A stretch of DNA of 64,000 nucleotides from Psychrobacter lutiphocae DSM 21542 (lineage in GTDB: Bacteria > Pseudomonadota > Gammaproteobacteria > Pseudomonadales > Moraxellaceae): positions 1 to 64,000 of the forward strand of contig NZ_KB907640.1 of assembly GCF_000382145.1 (NCBI RefSeq). Direction: 5' to 3'. Shown in pieces: positions 17,380-25,429 of the stretch (position 1 is its first letter; each line of letters begins with the position of its first letter). The notes below the pieces were generated by a model. That model ran no database searches, was not told where the DNA came from, and saw nothing but the letters and a program-made list of their open reading frames with translations. A program made the position numbers and the translations under genes.

Positions 17380-18243
17380 TTATCCTACCTTTTTGATATA
17401 AGTAGTCTGTGACGCATGATTTTTTTGATATAGCAGTAGGCCAATAACTACTGACCAGTATAGTGCTAATATGACGATATCAAAGCCAATTGGTCGTGAG
17501 CGATAAGCAAATAATGAGGCGAGCAAGTTACCGAAGAGTCCGCTATCGTCAAGGATTGCGCCAGTATCCCAGACGGATGAGTAAAGCCAGCTTGGTAGAT
17601 CAAGCGTCGCCATAGGCCCACCCATTAGCTTCTCGGCAGCGGTCAAAATTAGTGATGCACCTAAGAACAATAATAGTATTTCGGTCACACTAAAAAAGAT
17701 TCGCCATGAAATAAAGCGTTCGCCAACTTGTAGCAGATAAAATAAAATAAAAGCCAGAATCAGACCAATGCTGACAGAGGCACCAAAAGACAGGTAGTCA
17801 GTCACACTTTGTAGGCTTAAAAAACTACCATAGAGGAACATCACTGTTTCGGATCCTTCACGGCCGACAGCAATCATAGCGAGAAAGAATACACCCCACC
17901 AGTTTGCTTTTTTAGCATTTTGAGCCAGTTCATTTTCTAAGTCAGACTTCAGGCTTTTGCCATGCTGACGCATCCAGTACACCATTTGGACGATTAATAC
18001 ACTGGCAAAGGTAAGCATAATAATTTCAAACCACTGCTGTGCCATTGCGCCCAAAAAGGTAGTGATACCGACCAAAGCAAGCGCTAATAGCACAGCCAAG
18101 CCAATACCAGCAACAATTCCACCAAGTAGCCACTTTTTCCCTTGTTGTGTGTGTTTATCTTGGCTCATCCATGCCCATAAGATACCAATAACCAGTAATG
18201 CCTCGACACATTCTCTAGCAACGACAAAGATAACTTGACCCAT
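17380..18243 (-). CDS. FTR1-family high-affinity iron permease
   Basis: 287 aa inner-membrane protein with about seven helices. Both iron-binding REXXE motifs are present: RECVE at 10-14 in the first helix and REGSE at 128-132 in the fourth. FTR1/EfeU permeases move iron across the membrane, usually coupled to oxidation of Fe(II). AAGGGG precedes the ATG, and the gene starts only 11 bases after the cupredoxin gene, so the two are one transcript. An EfeB-type peroxidase or multicopper oxidase is not present; the neighbouring cupredoxin and di-haem protein may stand in. Confidence 0.94.
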   Translation of the reverse strand: MGQVIFVVARECVEALLVIGILWAWMSQDKHTQQGKKWLLGGIVAGIGLAVLLALALVGITTFLGAMAQQWFEIIMLTFASVLIVQMVYWMRQHGKSLKSDLENELAQNAKKANWWGVFFLAMIAVGREGSETVMFLYGSFLSLQSVTDYLSFGASVSIGLILAFILFYLLQVGERFISWRIFFSVTEILLLFLGASLILTAAEKLMGGPMATLDLPSWLYSSVWDTGAILDDSGLFGNLLASLFAYRSRPIGFDIVILALYWSVVIGLLLYQKNHASQTTYIKKVG

Positions 18244-18254
18244 TGTAATACCCC

Positions 18255-18713
18255 TTATTTTGCAATAATTTTGCCCTGTGCACCTGGAGTAAATTCATCA
18301 AAATAATCATATTCGCCTTTATCCAGAGGCATGATGACCACCACTGACTCCGTACCCATATATAGCACTTTTTCTTGTCGTAGCTTATTGCTCTCAAATT
18401 CTGCTGGTCGAGTGCCTATATTGCGTACAACGATACGAAACTTGGTCTTTGCGGGCACAACCAGCTTGGGGGGAAGTAACTTGCCATTATTGATTTCGAC
18501 TAAGTAGGCGGGTAGGTCATCATAGCGAGGGTGATGGACTTGCTTGCTATACCCATTTTTATCAAGAGTGGTACTTTTGCCGATATTCGGCATCTTTGCC
18601 GCCATAGCACTGGTTGAGAGTAGGGCTGTGGTTGAGAGTAGGGCCACCATGATGACTGTCAGTAGGCGTAGGCTCCAGTGTTTTTGGGTGGTAGTGTGTT
18701 GATTTTTGCGCAT
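18255..18713 (-). CDS. Periplasmic cupredoxin-domain protein of the iron-uptake operon
   Basis: 152 aa from the ATG at 18713, chosen because AAGGAT lies just upstream; the frame runs 12 codons further back without a ribosome site. A signal peptide ends near AMA; its hydrophobic core contains a duplicated ALLST unit, from an 18-base direct repeat. The mature part looks like the cupredoxin domain found at the N-terminus of EfeO and in FTR1 clusters (VPAKTKFRIVVRN, PAEFES, then a late GEYDYFDEFTPGAQG strand). It may bind Cu or Fe and hand iron to FTR1. Classical blue-copper Cys and Met ligands are not obvious. Confidence 0.8.
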   Translation of the reverse strand: MRKNQHTTTQKHWSLRLLTVIMVALLSTTALLSTSAMAAKMPNIGKSTTLDKNGYSKQVHHPRYDDLPAYLVEINNGKLLPPKLVVPAKTKFRIVVRNIGTRPAEFESNKLRQEKVLYMGTESVVVIMPLDKGEYDYFDEFTPGAQGKIIAK

Positions 18714-18950
18714 GGTTCTTATCCTTAAGTACTGTACGTAGTAAGACATACTAGATACAGGGTAAGTGGTATAGCCTAAGAACTTTTATCTTCGAGATAG
18801 TCGTGTTGTTGTTATTATGCCGTCCTATATTATTTTTATTGTTATGGCTGGCTTGCGGTTATTATTATTTTTGATGATCTGCCGATAATAAGTAGCGCTC
18901 GGACAACAATGGCTCATAGGCTATATTTTTAATATGTTAGCGATAAGCCA

Positions 18951-19505
18951 TTAATAGCTGCCTTTTTCACCTGGGCCTGCCCAAGGGAACTCCCATTCAA
19001 CTTGGAACGGCTGAAACCACTCAGGCGCAAAAGTCTCTTTATCAATATGACGCCCAAAATCAATTTTTTTATTCATATTTGGTGGGAAAACTTGATATTT
19101 AATACGATACAACCCTTCACCCTGTAACTTGGCATTTACACCGTAGTGAGGCCCATCACTGGCGACCATTGGCATAAGCTCGCCACTTTGCACAGACTGC
19201 ACTTCTTTGGTTCGTCTATCCAGTTTTTCTACTTGATATTTTACTGTTAGATAAGGAATCCACCATCCCTCGGCAAAGGTGTTTTGGTTGTCTTTGGTAG
19301 CGTGGATATCAAGCTCAAGGTGGACATCTGACTCTTCAGCTGGCAGACCCATTTGAATGTCCATTGTAATTGGTTGCAAATAGACAGAAGCTATCTCCAT
19401 ACCAAATACTTCTTGCGCTGGACCCATAGGCACTTCAGCGGTAAATCCAAGGGTTGAAACAGATGCAACCATCGTACCCAATAAGCATTTCTTAAGTAGT
19501 GTCAT
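18951..19505 (-). CDS. P19/Tp34-family periplasmic iron-binding protein
   Basis: 184 aa with a signal peptide ending near FTA (residue 23). The mature protein carries the P19/Tp34 pattern: EVFGMEIASVYLQPI with the metal-ligand Met, DVHLELDIHA with ligand His, the MVASDGPHYG block, and FGRHIDKETF near the end. P19 of Campylobacter binds copper and iron and feeds FTR1-type permeases. GAGGAAA precedes the ATG. A Fur box lies about 100 bases upstream, and the cupredoxin-FTR1-peroxidase genes follow 240 bases downstream, so the four form an iron-uptake cluster. Confidence 0.93.
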   Translation of the reverse strand: MTLLKKCLLGTMVASVSTLGFTAEVPMGPAQEVFGMEIASVYLQPITMDIQMGLPAEESDVHLELDIHATKDNQNTFAEGWWIPYLTVKYQVEKLDRRTKEVQSVQSGELMPMVASDGPHYGVNAKLQGEGLYRIKYQVFPPNMNKKIDFGRHIDKETFAPEWFQPFQVEWEFPWAGPGEKGSY

Positions 19506-19605
19506 AGAACTTTCCTCAATAGGTTAAGTAAAAAATTAAATCCCGTAACAGCAGGTTTACTGTGTCAATGTCAAAGTTACTATTGACATTACTATTATCT
19601 CACAA

Positions 19606-19620
19606 TAAGAATGATTATCA
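19606..19620 (-). promoter_or_regulatory. Fur box upstream of the P19 gene
   Basis: On the minus strand TGATAATCATTCTTA matches the 7-1-7 Fur core TGATAATnATTATCA at 12 of 14 defined positions. It lies in the AT-rich promoter region of the P19 iron gene, which fits repression by Fe(II)-Fur. I did not fix the exact -10. Confidence 0.75.
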
Positions 19621-19681
19621 ATAACTTTATTAAAATAATTTATAATAACTATTGAAAAAACTTGATGTTTTATTTAAAACC

Positions 19682-19721
19682 AAAAAACGTGAACCTTGTT
19701 TAATCAAGGTTCACGTTTTTT
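19682..19721 (-). terminator. Rho-independent terminator of the phoX-type gene
   Basis: A 17-bp perfect stem (19682-19698 with 19705-19721, loop TTTAAT) with A6 and T6 at its ends. On the minus strand it follows the PhoX-family gene and insulates the P19 promoter. Confidence 0.9.
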
Positions 19722-19770
19722 CTTGCTGCCATATTAGCAGTAGTTTTAGCCATGCTATTGGCCACCGATT

Positions 19771-19851
19771 ATGCTAACTATGCTAACTATGCTAACTATG
19801 CTAACTGCGCTAACTGCGCTAACTGCGCTAACTGCGCTAACTGCGCTAACT
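19771..19851. repeat. 9-base minisatellite overlapping the phoX-type stop codon
   Basis: Nine tandem units: four ATGCTAACT then five GCGCTAACT, with no interruption. The last unit covers the final Ser codon and TAG stop of the PhoX-family gene (read on the minus strand), so each unit repeats Ser-stop. Confidence 0.92.
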
Positions 19852-21675
19852 GCCGATGATACCGCCATCATTTTTACTAATCATAATAACCGATGAGCGG
19901 GGTGTCTGACCTAGATGTGGGAATGTTGAGTCGTTTTTCTCACCTGGATGTTGCACATTGACAAACATGGTGCGCTCATTATTTGCCCAAGTTAGCCCTG
20001 TGATTTCACATGAGTTAGGTCCTGTTAAGAAGCGGCGAATCTCACCAGTGATAGGGTCACCACATAGCATCGAGTTATGCCCTTGACCAGCATAGTCACC
20101 TTCATTGCTGTACTTACCGTCTGTTTGAATCCAGATACGACCACTTGAGTCAAATCCGATACCATCAGGGCTGTTAAAGGTGTTTTCTGCGGTGACATTA
20201 TTGCTACCAGAGCGGAGGTCATCTTTGGGATAGACATTTGGATTACCTGCCATGACATACATATCCCATTCAAAGGTTTGTGCAGTATGATCATCATTTG
20301 TTTCACGCCAGCGGATAATTTGGCCATAAATGTTATTACTGCGTGGGTTAGCTGCATTGGGTGCAAAAGTATCGCCACGCTTACTGTTATTAGTCAGCGT
20401 ACAAAATACCATGCCGTTTAAGGGGTTGACTGCAATCCACTCTGGTCTATCCATCTGAGTACCACCAACCAGATCAGCCGCTTGACGTGTATGAATCGCA
20501 ATATCCGCTTGCGACTCAAACCCATTAGCCTTGGTTAAGCCATTTTTGCCATGCTCAAGCGCAACCCAGCGTCCGACCCCTTTTAGTGGCTCATCACTTC
20601 CCTCAAAGATGGCTACATACAAAGTACCTTCATCTAGTAAATCTTTGTTATGCGCAATATCTCCTTCTTTGTAGGCATGCTTACTGACAAATTTATAGAT
20701 ACGCTCACCGCGTTCATCATCACCCATATAAGCGACCACTTTGCCGTTTTTGGCGACTTGCAATGCGACATTTTCATGCTTAAAGCGTCCTAGTGCTGTG
20801 CGCTTAATCGGAGTGCTCATTGGATTTAAAGGATCTATTTCAACTACCCAGCCAAAACGGTTAATTTCATTAGGGTTTTTGCTTAAATCAAAGCGATCAT
20901 CAAACTTTTCCCAGCCATAACTAGATTCAGCTTTTACCCCATAGCGTTTCATGTTTTTATTGATAATCGTGGCATTTGATGCACCAAACATATCATCAAA
21001 GTTCTCTTCACAAGTCACATAAGTCTGCCAAGGCGTTTTGCCACTAGAGCAGTTACCAAATGTACCAAGTACATGTTTACCTTGAGGGTCTGCTTGTGTT
21101 TTTAGCAGGTCGTGTCCCGCTGCAGGGCCTGATACGAGCATAGGTGTATGAGCTGTGACACGCCGATTAAAAGGTGAATGAATGTCAATGTACATTTTGT
21201 TTCGCCCATCAGCTTTTAAGCCCAACAGACTAAGACCCACCACGTTTTGGCTCTTTAATACTTCGTCAGCACTTCTTGGCATGTCTTGCTTATGTGGAAA
21301 TAAGGTATTGTGGTTTGGATATTCATTATTAACCGCTAATACACCACCAGCTTGGTTTATCTCAAAAAACTGCATACCATCATTATTCTCACCAAACATC
21401 TTGGCGTAATCTTGCCCTGTGTTGGTTCTATCATCTTTAAAACTAGGAGAGTCGGGAAAAATTTTGTCACCAAACGAAATCAGTATATCAGCTTTATAAC
21501 CCTCAGCAATGCGTACGCTATCTGTGGTAGCTGCTGTTAATGGCTCAAAGTTTAATAGGCGTGATGATTTTGTGATATTGGCAAAGGCAGAAGCGCTATA
21601 ACCCCCTAAAAATGTAGCACCTGAGATAAGACTACCTGTTTTTAAAAAACCACGGCGAGATAAGCTAATAGTCAT
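19846..21675 (-). CDS. PhoX-family phosphatase, Tat-exported
   Basis: 609 aa. The N-terminus has a twin-arginine signal (SRRGFLKTG, then a hydrophobic stretch and an ASAFA end), so the protein should be folded with its metal in the cytoplasm and exported by Tat. The body fits the DUF839/PhoX beta-propeller family (TWQTYVTCEENFDD, FGWVVEIDP, ALGRFKHENVA, YMGDDERGERIYKFVS, PDGIGFDSSGRIWIQTDG). PhoX proteins are Ca/Fe phosphomonoesterases freeing phosphate from organic esters. No PhoB box could be recognised upstream, so phosphate control is unproven. A weak AGG ribosome site precedes the ATG. Confidence 0.9.
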   Translation of the reverse strand: MTISLSRRGFLKTGSLISGATFLGGYSASAFANITKSSRLLNFEPLTAATTDSVRIAEGYKADILISFGDKIFPDSPSFKDDRTNTGQDYAKMFGENNDGMQFFEINQAGGVLAVNNEYPNHNTLFPHKQDMPRSADEVLKSQNVVGLSLLGLKADGRNKMYIDIHSPFNRRVTAHTPMLVSGPAAGHDLLKTQADPQGKHVLGTFGNCSSGKTPWQTYVTCEENFDDMFGASNATIINKNMKRYGVKAESSYGWEKFDDRFDLSKNPNEINRFGWVVEIDPLNPMSTPIKRTALGRFKHENVALQVAKNGKVVAYMGDDERGERIYKFVSKHAYKEGDIAHNKDLLDEGTLYVAIFEGSDEPLKGVGRWVALEHGKNGLTKANGFESQADIAIHTRQAADLVGGTQMDRPEWIAVNPLNGMVFCTLTNNSKRGDTFAPNAANPRSNNIYGQIIRWRETNDDHTAQTFEWDMYVMAGNPNVYPKDDLRSGSNNVTAENTFNSPDGIGFDSSGRIWIQTDGKYSNEGDYAGQGHNSMLCGDPITGEIRRFLTGPNSCEITGLTWANNERTMFVNVQHPGEKNDSTFPHLGQTPRSSVIMISKNDGGIIGS

Positions 21676-21992
21676 TTTAAAACCTATAAGTAAATTGATA
21701 TTTATGGTTGGTGTAAGTAAATCGAGTTGGTTGTCAAAGAGGTACTATAACCATTGAATATTGCAATAATATGTCATTTTTAATTCGGCAAGCTTGGCAG
21801 GTAGTCTTTCAACTTTCAACTTTCAACTTCAGGGAATAGCCAATATCAAAGGAATAGCCAATATTGTGATAATGCCTAATAGCGGTAAGCATTAAAAATT
21901 CCAAATAAAAAAACGCAAGCTTTGCATCTGCAAAATTTGCGTTTTTTCTTGGCAAACTGGACTAAAGTAAAAAGAAAATGTTGAGCTAGAGC
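21676..21992. other. Intergenic region between gltX and the phoX-type gene
   Basis: 317 bases holding the promoter of the PhoX-type gene, the gltX terminator and two short direct repeats: ACTTTCAACTTTCAACTT near 21809 and a duplicated GGAATAGCCAATAT near 21833. No ORF is supported. Confidence 0.5.
21907..21946 (-). terminator. Rho-independent terminator of gltX
   Basis: An imperfect long stem (AAAAAACGCAA, two mismatches, TTTGCA, loop TC, and the complement) ending in T6 on the minus strand just after gltX. Confidence 0.8.
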
Positions 21993-23513
21993 CTACTTAA
22001 CTTCCGTCAAAAAGTCAGGCATATCAGCAGCAGTTTTTTCAAGTTTTTTCAGTTTTTTCTTGCCCAGACCGCCTAATACATCAATGGCGTGACGTAAACG
22101 GTTTAAGGTCATATCTGCACCGATAATAGACATAGAGTTCATCACAGGTGTTGATGAGGTGCTACCAGCAATGGCAATAAAGAAAGGTGCCATCATGTCA
22201 CGCAGCTTGATATCTAGCGCACCACTTAAACCCTTCAAGGTGGCAAAGATGTTTTCTTCTGTCCACTCAGGCAAGCTTTCTAGTTTCCAAGTTGCTATTT
22301 GTAAAATCTCAATGATTTGCTCAGTGCTCAATGACTTATGCTCAAAGTCTTCGGCCTTAATCTCAGGCAAGTTCTGGAAGTAGAAGCCACCCCAATTTAC
22401 TGCATCTGACAATAGATGAATGCGAGGCTGAATAGCGGCAGCAATGGCTGTGAGCTTATCTGAGTCATTGGCCCACGCCAAGATTTTGTCTCTTAATTGC
22501 TCAGGAGATAAGGCTCGTAGCCACTCACCATTGAGCCAGTATAGCTTTTCGATATCAAAGATAGGGCCACCTAATGAGACACGAGTGATGTCAAAGCTGG
22601 CAATCATTTCATCTAAGGTGAATTTTTCTTGCTCATCTGGCATCGAGTAGCCCATGCGACCTAAGTAGTTTAGTAGGGCTTCGGGTAACACACCAGCATC
22701 ACGATAGTAAGTGATAGAGGTTGGGTTTTTACGTTTTGACAGTTTTGACTTGTCAGGGTTACGCAGTAAAGGCATGTGGCACAGTACTGGCATCTCCCAA
22801 CCAAAGTAGTCGTATAACAGCTTGTGCTTAGGTGCTGAGCTGATCCACTCTTCACCGCGGATGACGTGGGTAATTTGCATCAAATGATCATCAACCACGT
22901 TGGCTAAGTGATAAGTGGGCAGACCGTCGGTTTTGAGTAGTACCTGCATATCGACTTGCTCCCAAGGGATCTCAATCTCACCACGCAGCATATCTTCAAT
23001 CTTACAGGTGCCTTCGGTTGGAATCTTCATGCGAATTACAAAAGGCTTGCCTTCAGCGGCCAGTTTGTCAGACTCTTCACGGGGCAGATCAGCATAGCGA
23101 CCATCATAATGCGGATTTTCACCACGAGCGATTTGCTCTTTACGCATTTGATCCAGCTCTTCAGCAGTGGCAAAGCAGCGAAAGGCATGGCCTTTATCTA
23201 GCAGTTCTTCAGCGTATTTTTTATAAATATCACTACGTTCGCTTTGGCGATAAGGGGCATGAGGGCCGCCAACATCAGGGCCTTCGCTCCAATCAAGACC
23301 GACCCAATGTAGGGCATCAAGTATCATTTGTTCTGATTGCTCGGTTGAACGAGTTTGATCTGTATCTTCAATGCGCAAGATAAACTCGCCACCATTGGCC
23401 TTAGCAAAAGCTAAATTAAATAGGGCAATGTAGGCAGTGCCGACATGTGGGAAGCCCGTTGGTGAAGGTGCAATACGAGTGCGTACAGGACGGTTGGTTG
23501 TGGTTTGAGTCAT
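21993..23513 (-). CDS. gltX: Glutamyl-tRNA synthetase
   Basis: 506 aa class I synthetase that charges tRNA-Glu. The HIGH-type motif is [11 protein letters not shown] (His at 23) and the KMSKS-type motif is KLSKRKN near 257; the C-terminal anticodon-binding helical domain is complete. Length agrees with bacterial GluRS. It is transcribed away from the rsmH cluster and has its own terminator. Confidence 0.97.
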   Translation of the reverse strand: MTQTTTNRPVRTRIAPSPTGFPHVGTAYIALFNLAFAKANGGEFILRIEDTDQTRSTEQSEQMILDALHWVGLDWSEGPDVGGPHAPYRQSERSDIYKKYAEELLDKGHAFRCFATAEELDQMRKEQIARGENPHYDGRYADLPREESDKLAAEGKPFVIRMKIPTEGTCKIEDMLRGEIEIPWEQVDMQVLLKTDGLPTYHLANVVDDHLMQITHVIRGEEWISSAPKHKLLYDYFGWEMPVLCHMPLLRNPDKSKLSKRKNPTSITYYRDAGVLPEALLNYLGRMGYSMPDEQEKFTLDEMIASFDITRVSLGGPIFDIEKLYWLNGEWLRALSPEQLRDKILAWANDSDKLTAIAAAIQPRIHLLSDAVNWGGFYFQNLPEIKAEDFEHKSLSTEQIIEILQIATWKLESLPEWTEENIFATLKGLSGALDIKLRDMMAPFFIAIAGSTSSTPVMNSMSIIGADMTLNRLRHAIDVLGGLGKKKLKKLEKTAADMPDFLTEVK

Positions 23514-23846
23514 AATACTTCTCTTTTATTAGACAGTGAATAAGCGGTATATGGGGGGTATTATAGCAGGTTTGATTTAAGGCTTATAAATCTAGGGTGT
23601 GTTGGGTAAGTAAAAAGACTATTTGATGAGTTAGGTGATTTATTGGTCATTAAAATGAGTTAATTAAATACAAAAAATAGTATTATCTTGACAAGTGGCT
23701 GTGGCTTGCGATAATGAGGGCTAACACTGGTCTATTGTGCCCGCTGCCAGATGATTTTTTATCGTTTTTTGCGTTAATTTTTGTTGTAACAGCTGTTGTT
23801 CTTGCCAGTCGTATTTTTGCTATTTTTAAAAGAGAGTCTATAGATT
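23514..23846. other. Divergent intergenic region, gltX / division cluster
   Basis: 333 bases, AT-rich. It should contain the gltX promoter and the main promoter of the rsmH-mraY cluster. There is no mraZ gene here, which in many bacteria precedes rsmH. No confident -35/-10 pair was fixed. Confidence 0.45.
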
Positions 23847-24854
23847 GTGACTGATGTCCAAACCTCCGAACAAAAAAACCTTTCAAAATCAGAGTTTAGC
23901 CATGACACCGTTTTATTATATGAAACGGTGGCTGCTGTGCTGGGTGAAAAGTCTTTAGATGCAGATACTGAAAAAAAAGGCGGTATCTTTGTTGACGCTA
24001 CTTTTGGTCGAGGTGGGCACAGCAAGCTATTGCTTGAGTATTTAAGTGATGAAGCGACTTTGTTTGTATTCGACAAAGACCCAGAGGCGATCGCTGTGGC
24101 AAATGCACTGACAGCTAGCGATAAGCGAGTGCAGGTAATACATGACAGCTTTGCTAATATTACCGCTTGTTTGAATGCTAAGGGCGTTAGTCAAGTCGAT
24201 GGCATTATGGCGGATTTGGGCGTGTCATCACCGCAGCTGGATGATGGTAGCCGTGGCTTTAGCTTTATGCGAGACGGTGCGATAGATATGCGGATGGATA
24301 CCAGTCGTGGTCAGTCAGTCGGTGAGTGGCTAGAGACAGTGGATGAAGAAACCTTGGCCAATGTTTTGTATGACTTTGGTGAAGAGCGTCACAGTCGCCG
24401 CATTGCCCGTGCGATCAAGCAGATGGAGCGCTATACTTCTACTTTAGAGTTGGCAGAGGTAATCAAGCAGGCACACCCTAAATGGCAAAAAGGCAAGCAC
24501 CCCGCCACACAGAGTTTCCAAGCCATGCGTATTTTTATTAATAATGAGTTGGGAGATATTGACAGCTTTTTACAGCAAAGCCTGCCATTATTAGCACCTA
24601 AAGCAAACTTAGCTGTGATTAGCTTTCACTCGCTAGAAGATAGGCGCATTAAGCAATTTTTACAGCGTCACAGCCGAGGTCAATATCCAGAAGATGAGCA
24701 CCTGCCGATGCCACCTGTTAGGCCTCGCTATTTTAGTAAGCCAAAACGTATAGCACCCTCTAAAGCTGAAGTAGCGGTGAATAATCGCTCAAGAAGTGCT
24801 TGGTTAAGAGTAGCAACCCGTACAGATACACCCTATAATACTGACACTATTTAA
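23847..24854 (+). CDS. rsmH: 16S rRNA (cytosine-1402-N4)-methyltransferase
   Basis: 335 aa. RsmH (MraW) puts the N4-methyl on C1402 in the ribosomal P site. Visible: HDTVLLYETV near the start, FVDATFGRGGHS (SAM site), DLGVSSPQLDDGSRGFSF, and the C-terminal ISFHSLEDRRIKQF. It starts at GTG, with GAGAG about ten bases upstream. It opens the division/wall cluster, as is usual. Confidence 0.96.
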   Translation: MTDVQTSEQKNLSKSEFSHDTVLLYETVAAVLGEKSLDADTEKKGGIFVDATFGRGGHSKLLLEYLSDEATLFVFDKDPEAIAVANALTASDKRVQVIHDSFANITACLNAKGVSQVDGIMADLGVSSPQLDDGSRGFSFMRDGAIDMRMDTSRGQSVGEWLETVDEETLANVLYDFGEERHSRRIARAIKQMERYTSTLELAEVIKQAHPKWQKGKHPATQSFQAMRIFINNELGDIDSFLQQSLPLLAPKANLAVISFHSLEDRRIKQFLQRHSRGQYPEDEHLPMPPVRPRYFSKPKRIAPSKAEVAVNNRSRSAWLRVATRTDTPYNTDTI

Positions 24855-24943
24855 CCGTGTCATCATTTTAATCACACCGTTAATCAATACAGCAACCTTT
24901 TAGTTGTTCGCAGACTATATTTAGGCATAGCAACAGTCACCTT

Positions 24944-25429
24944 ATGGCAAATAAAAAACCTCAAGTCTCAAACCCAATGGACAGCCTCACGCATGAAGTC
25001 AGTGAGATGCTGAGTAAGCGTTATAATGTTGATCGTTTGTATGCGGCAGTAATGTTGTTGCTAGCCGCTGGCATTATCTGGTCAGCAGTACTGACAGCAG
25101 AGCAGGTACAGCAGTATCATGAAGATTATATGGCGCTACAAAAATTAAAAGTTGAGCATAGAAACCTGCAAATAGAAAATCAACGCTTAGTGATCGAGCA
25201 ACAGACCTTTAGTGCTACGCCGCAAATAGCCAGTCGTGCAGTGACTCAGTTGGGCATGTACTCGCCATCAACACAGGATAAGTTGATATTACAACCAATG
25301 GCGGCACATGCTGGCGATCACCTTAATGTTGATATGAATCCGTCAGAGCAGGCCAGCACACAGACTGAAAACTCCTTAGAGCACATCACTCAAACTAGTC
25401 AAGCCAATCAAGGAGGCGAGCATGAGTAA
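24944..25429 (+). CDS. ftsL: Cell division protein FtsL
   Basis: 161 aa, bitopic. One membrane helix at about residues 35-55 is followed by a periplasmic coiled coil with leucine spacing (LQKLKVEHRNLQIENQRLVI), the part that pairs with FtsB and activates FtsWI. It is longer than E. coli FtsL (121 aa) because of a polar 45-residue tail. Identification rests mainly on position between rsmH and ftsI plus this architecture. Its last eight bases overlap ftsI. Confidence 0.9.
   Translation: MANKKPQVSNPMDSLTHEVSEMLSKRYNVDRLYAAVMLLLAAGIIWSAVLTAEQVQQYHEDYMALQKLKVEHRNLQIENQRLVIEQQTFSATPQIASRAVTQLGMYSPSTQDKLILQPMAAHAGDHLNVDMNPSEQASTQTENSLEHITQTSQANQGGEHE

Noticed and set aside
23018-23383. 121-codon plus-strand ORF antisense to gltX
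   Set aside because: Lies entirely within the well-supported gltX gene with no protein character of its own.
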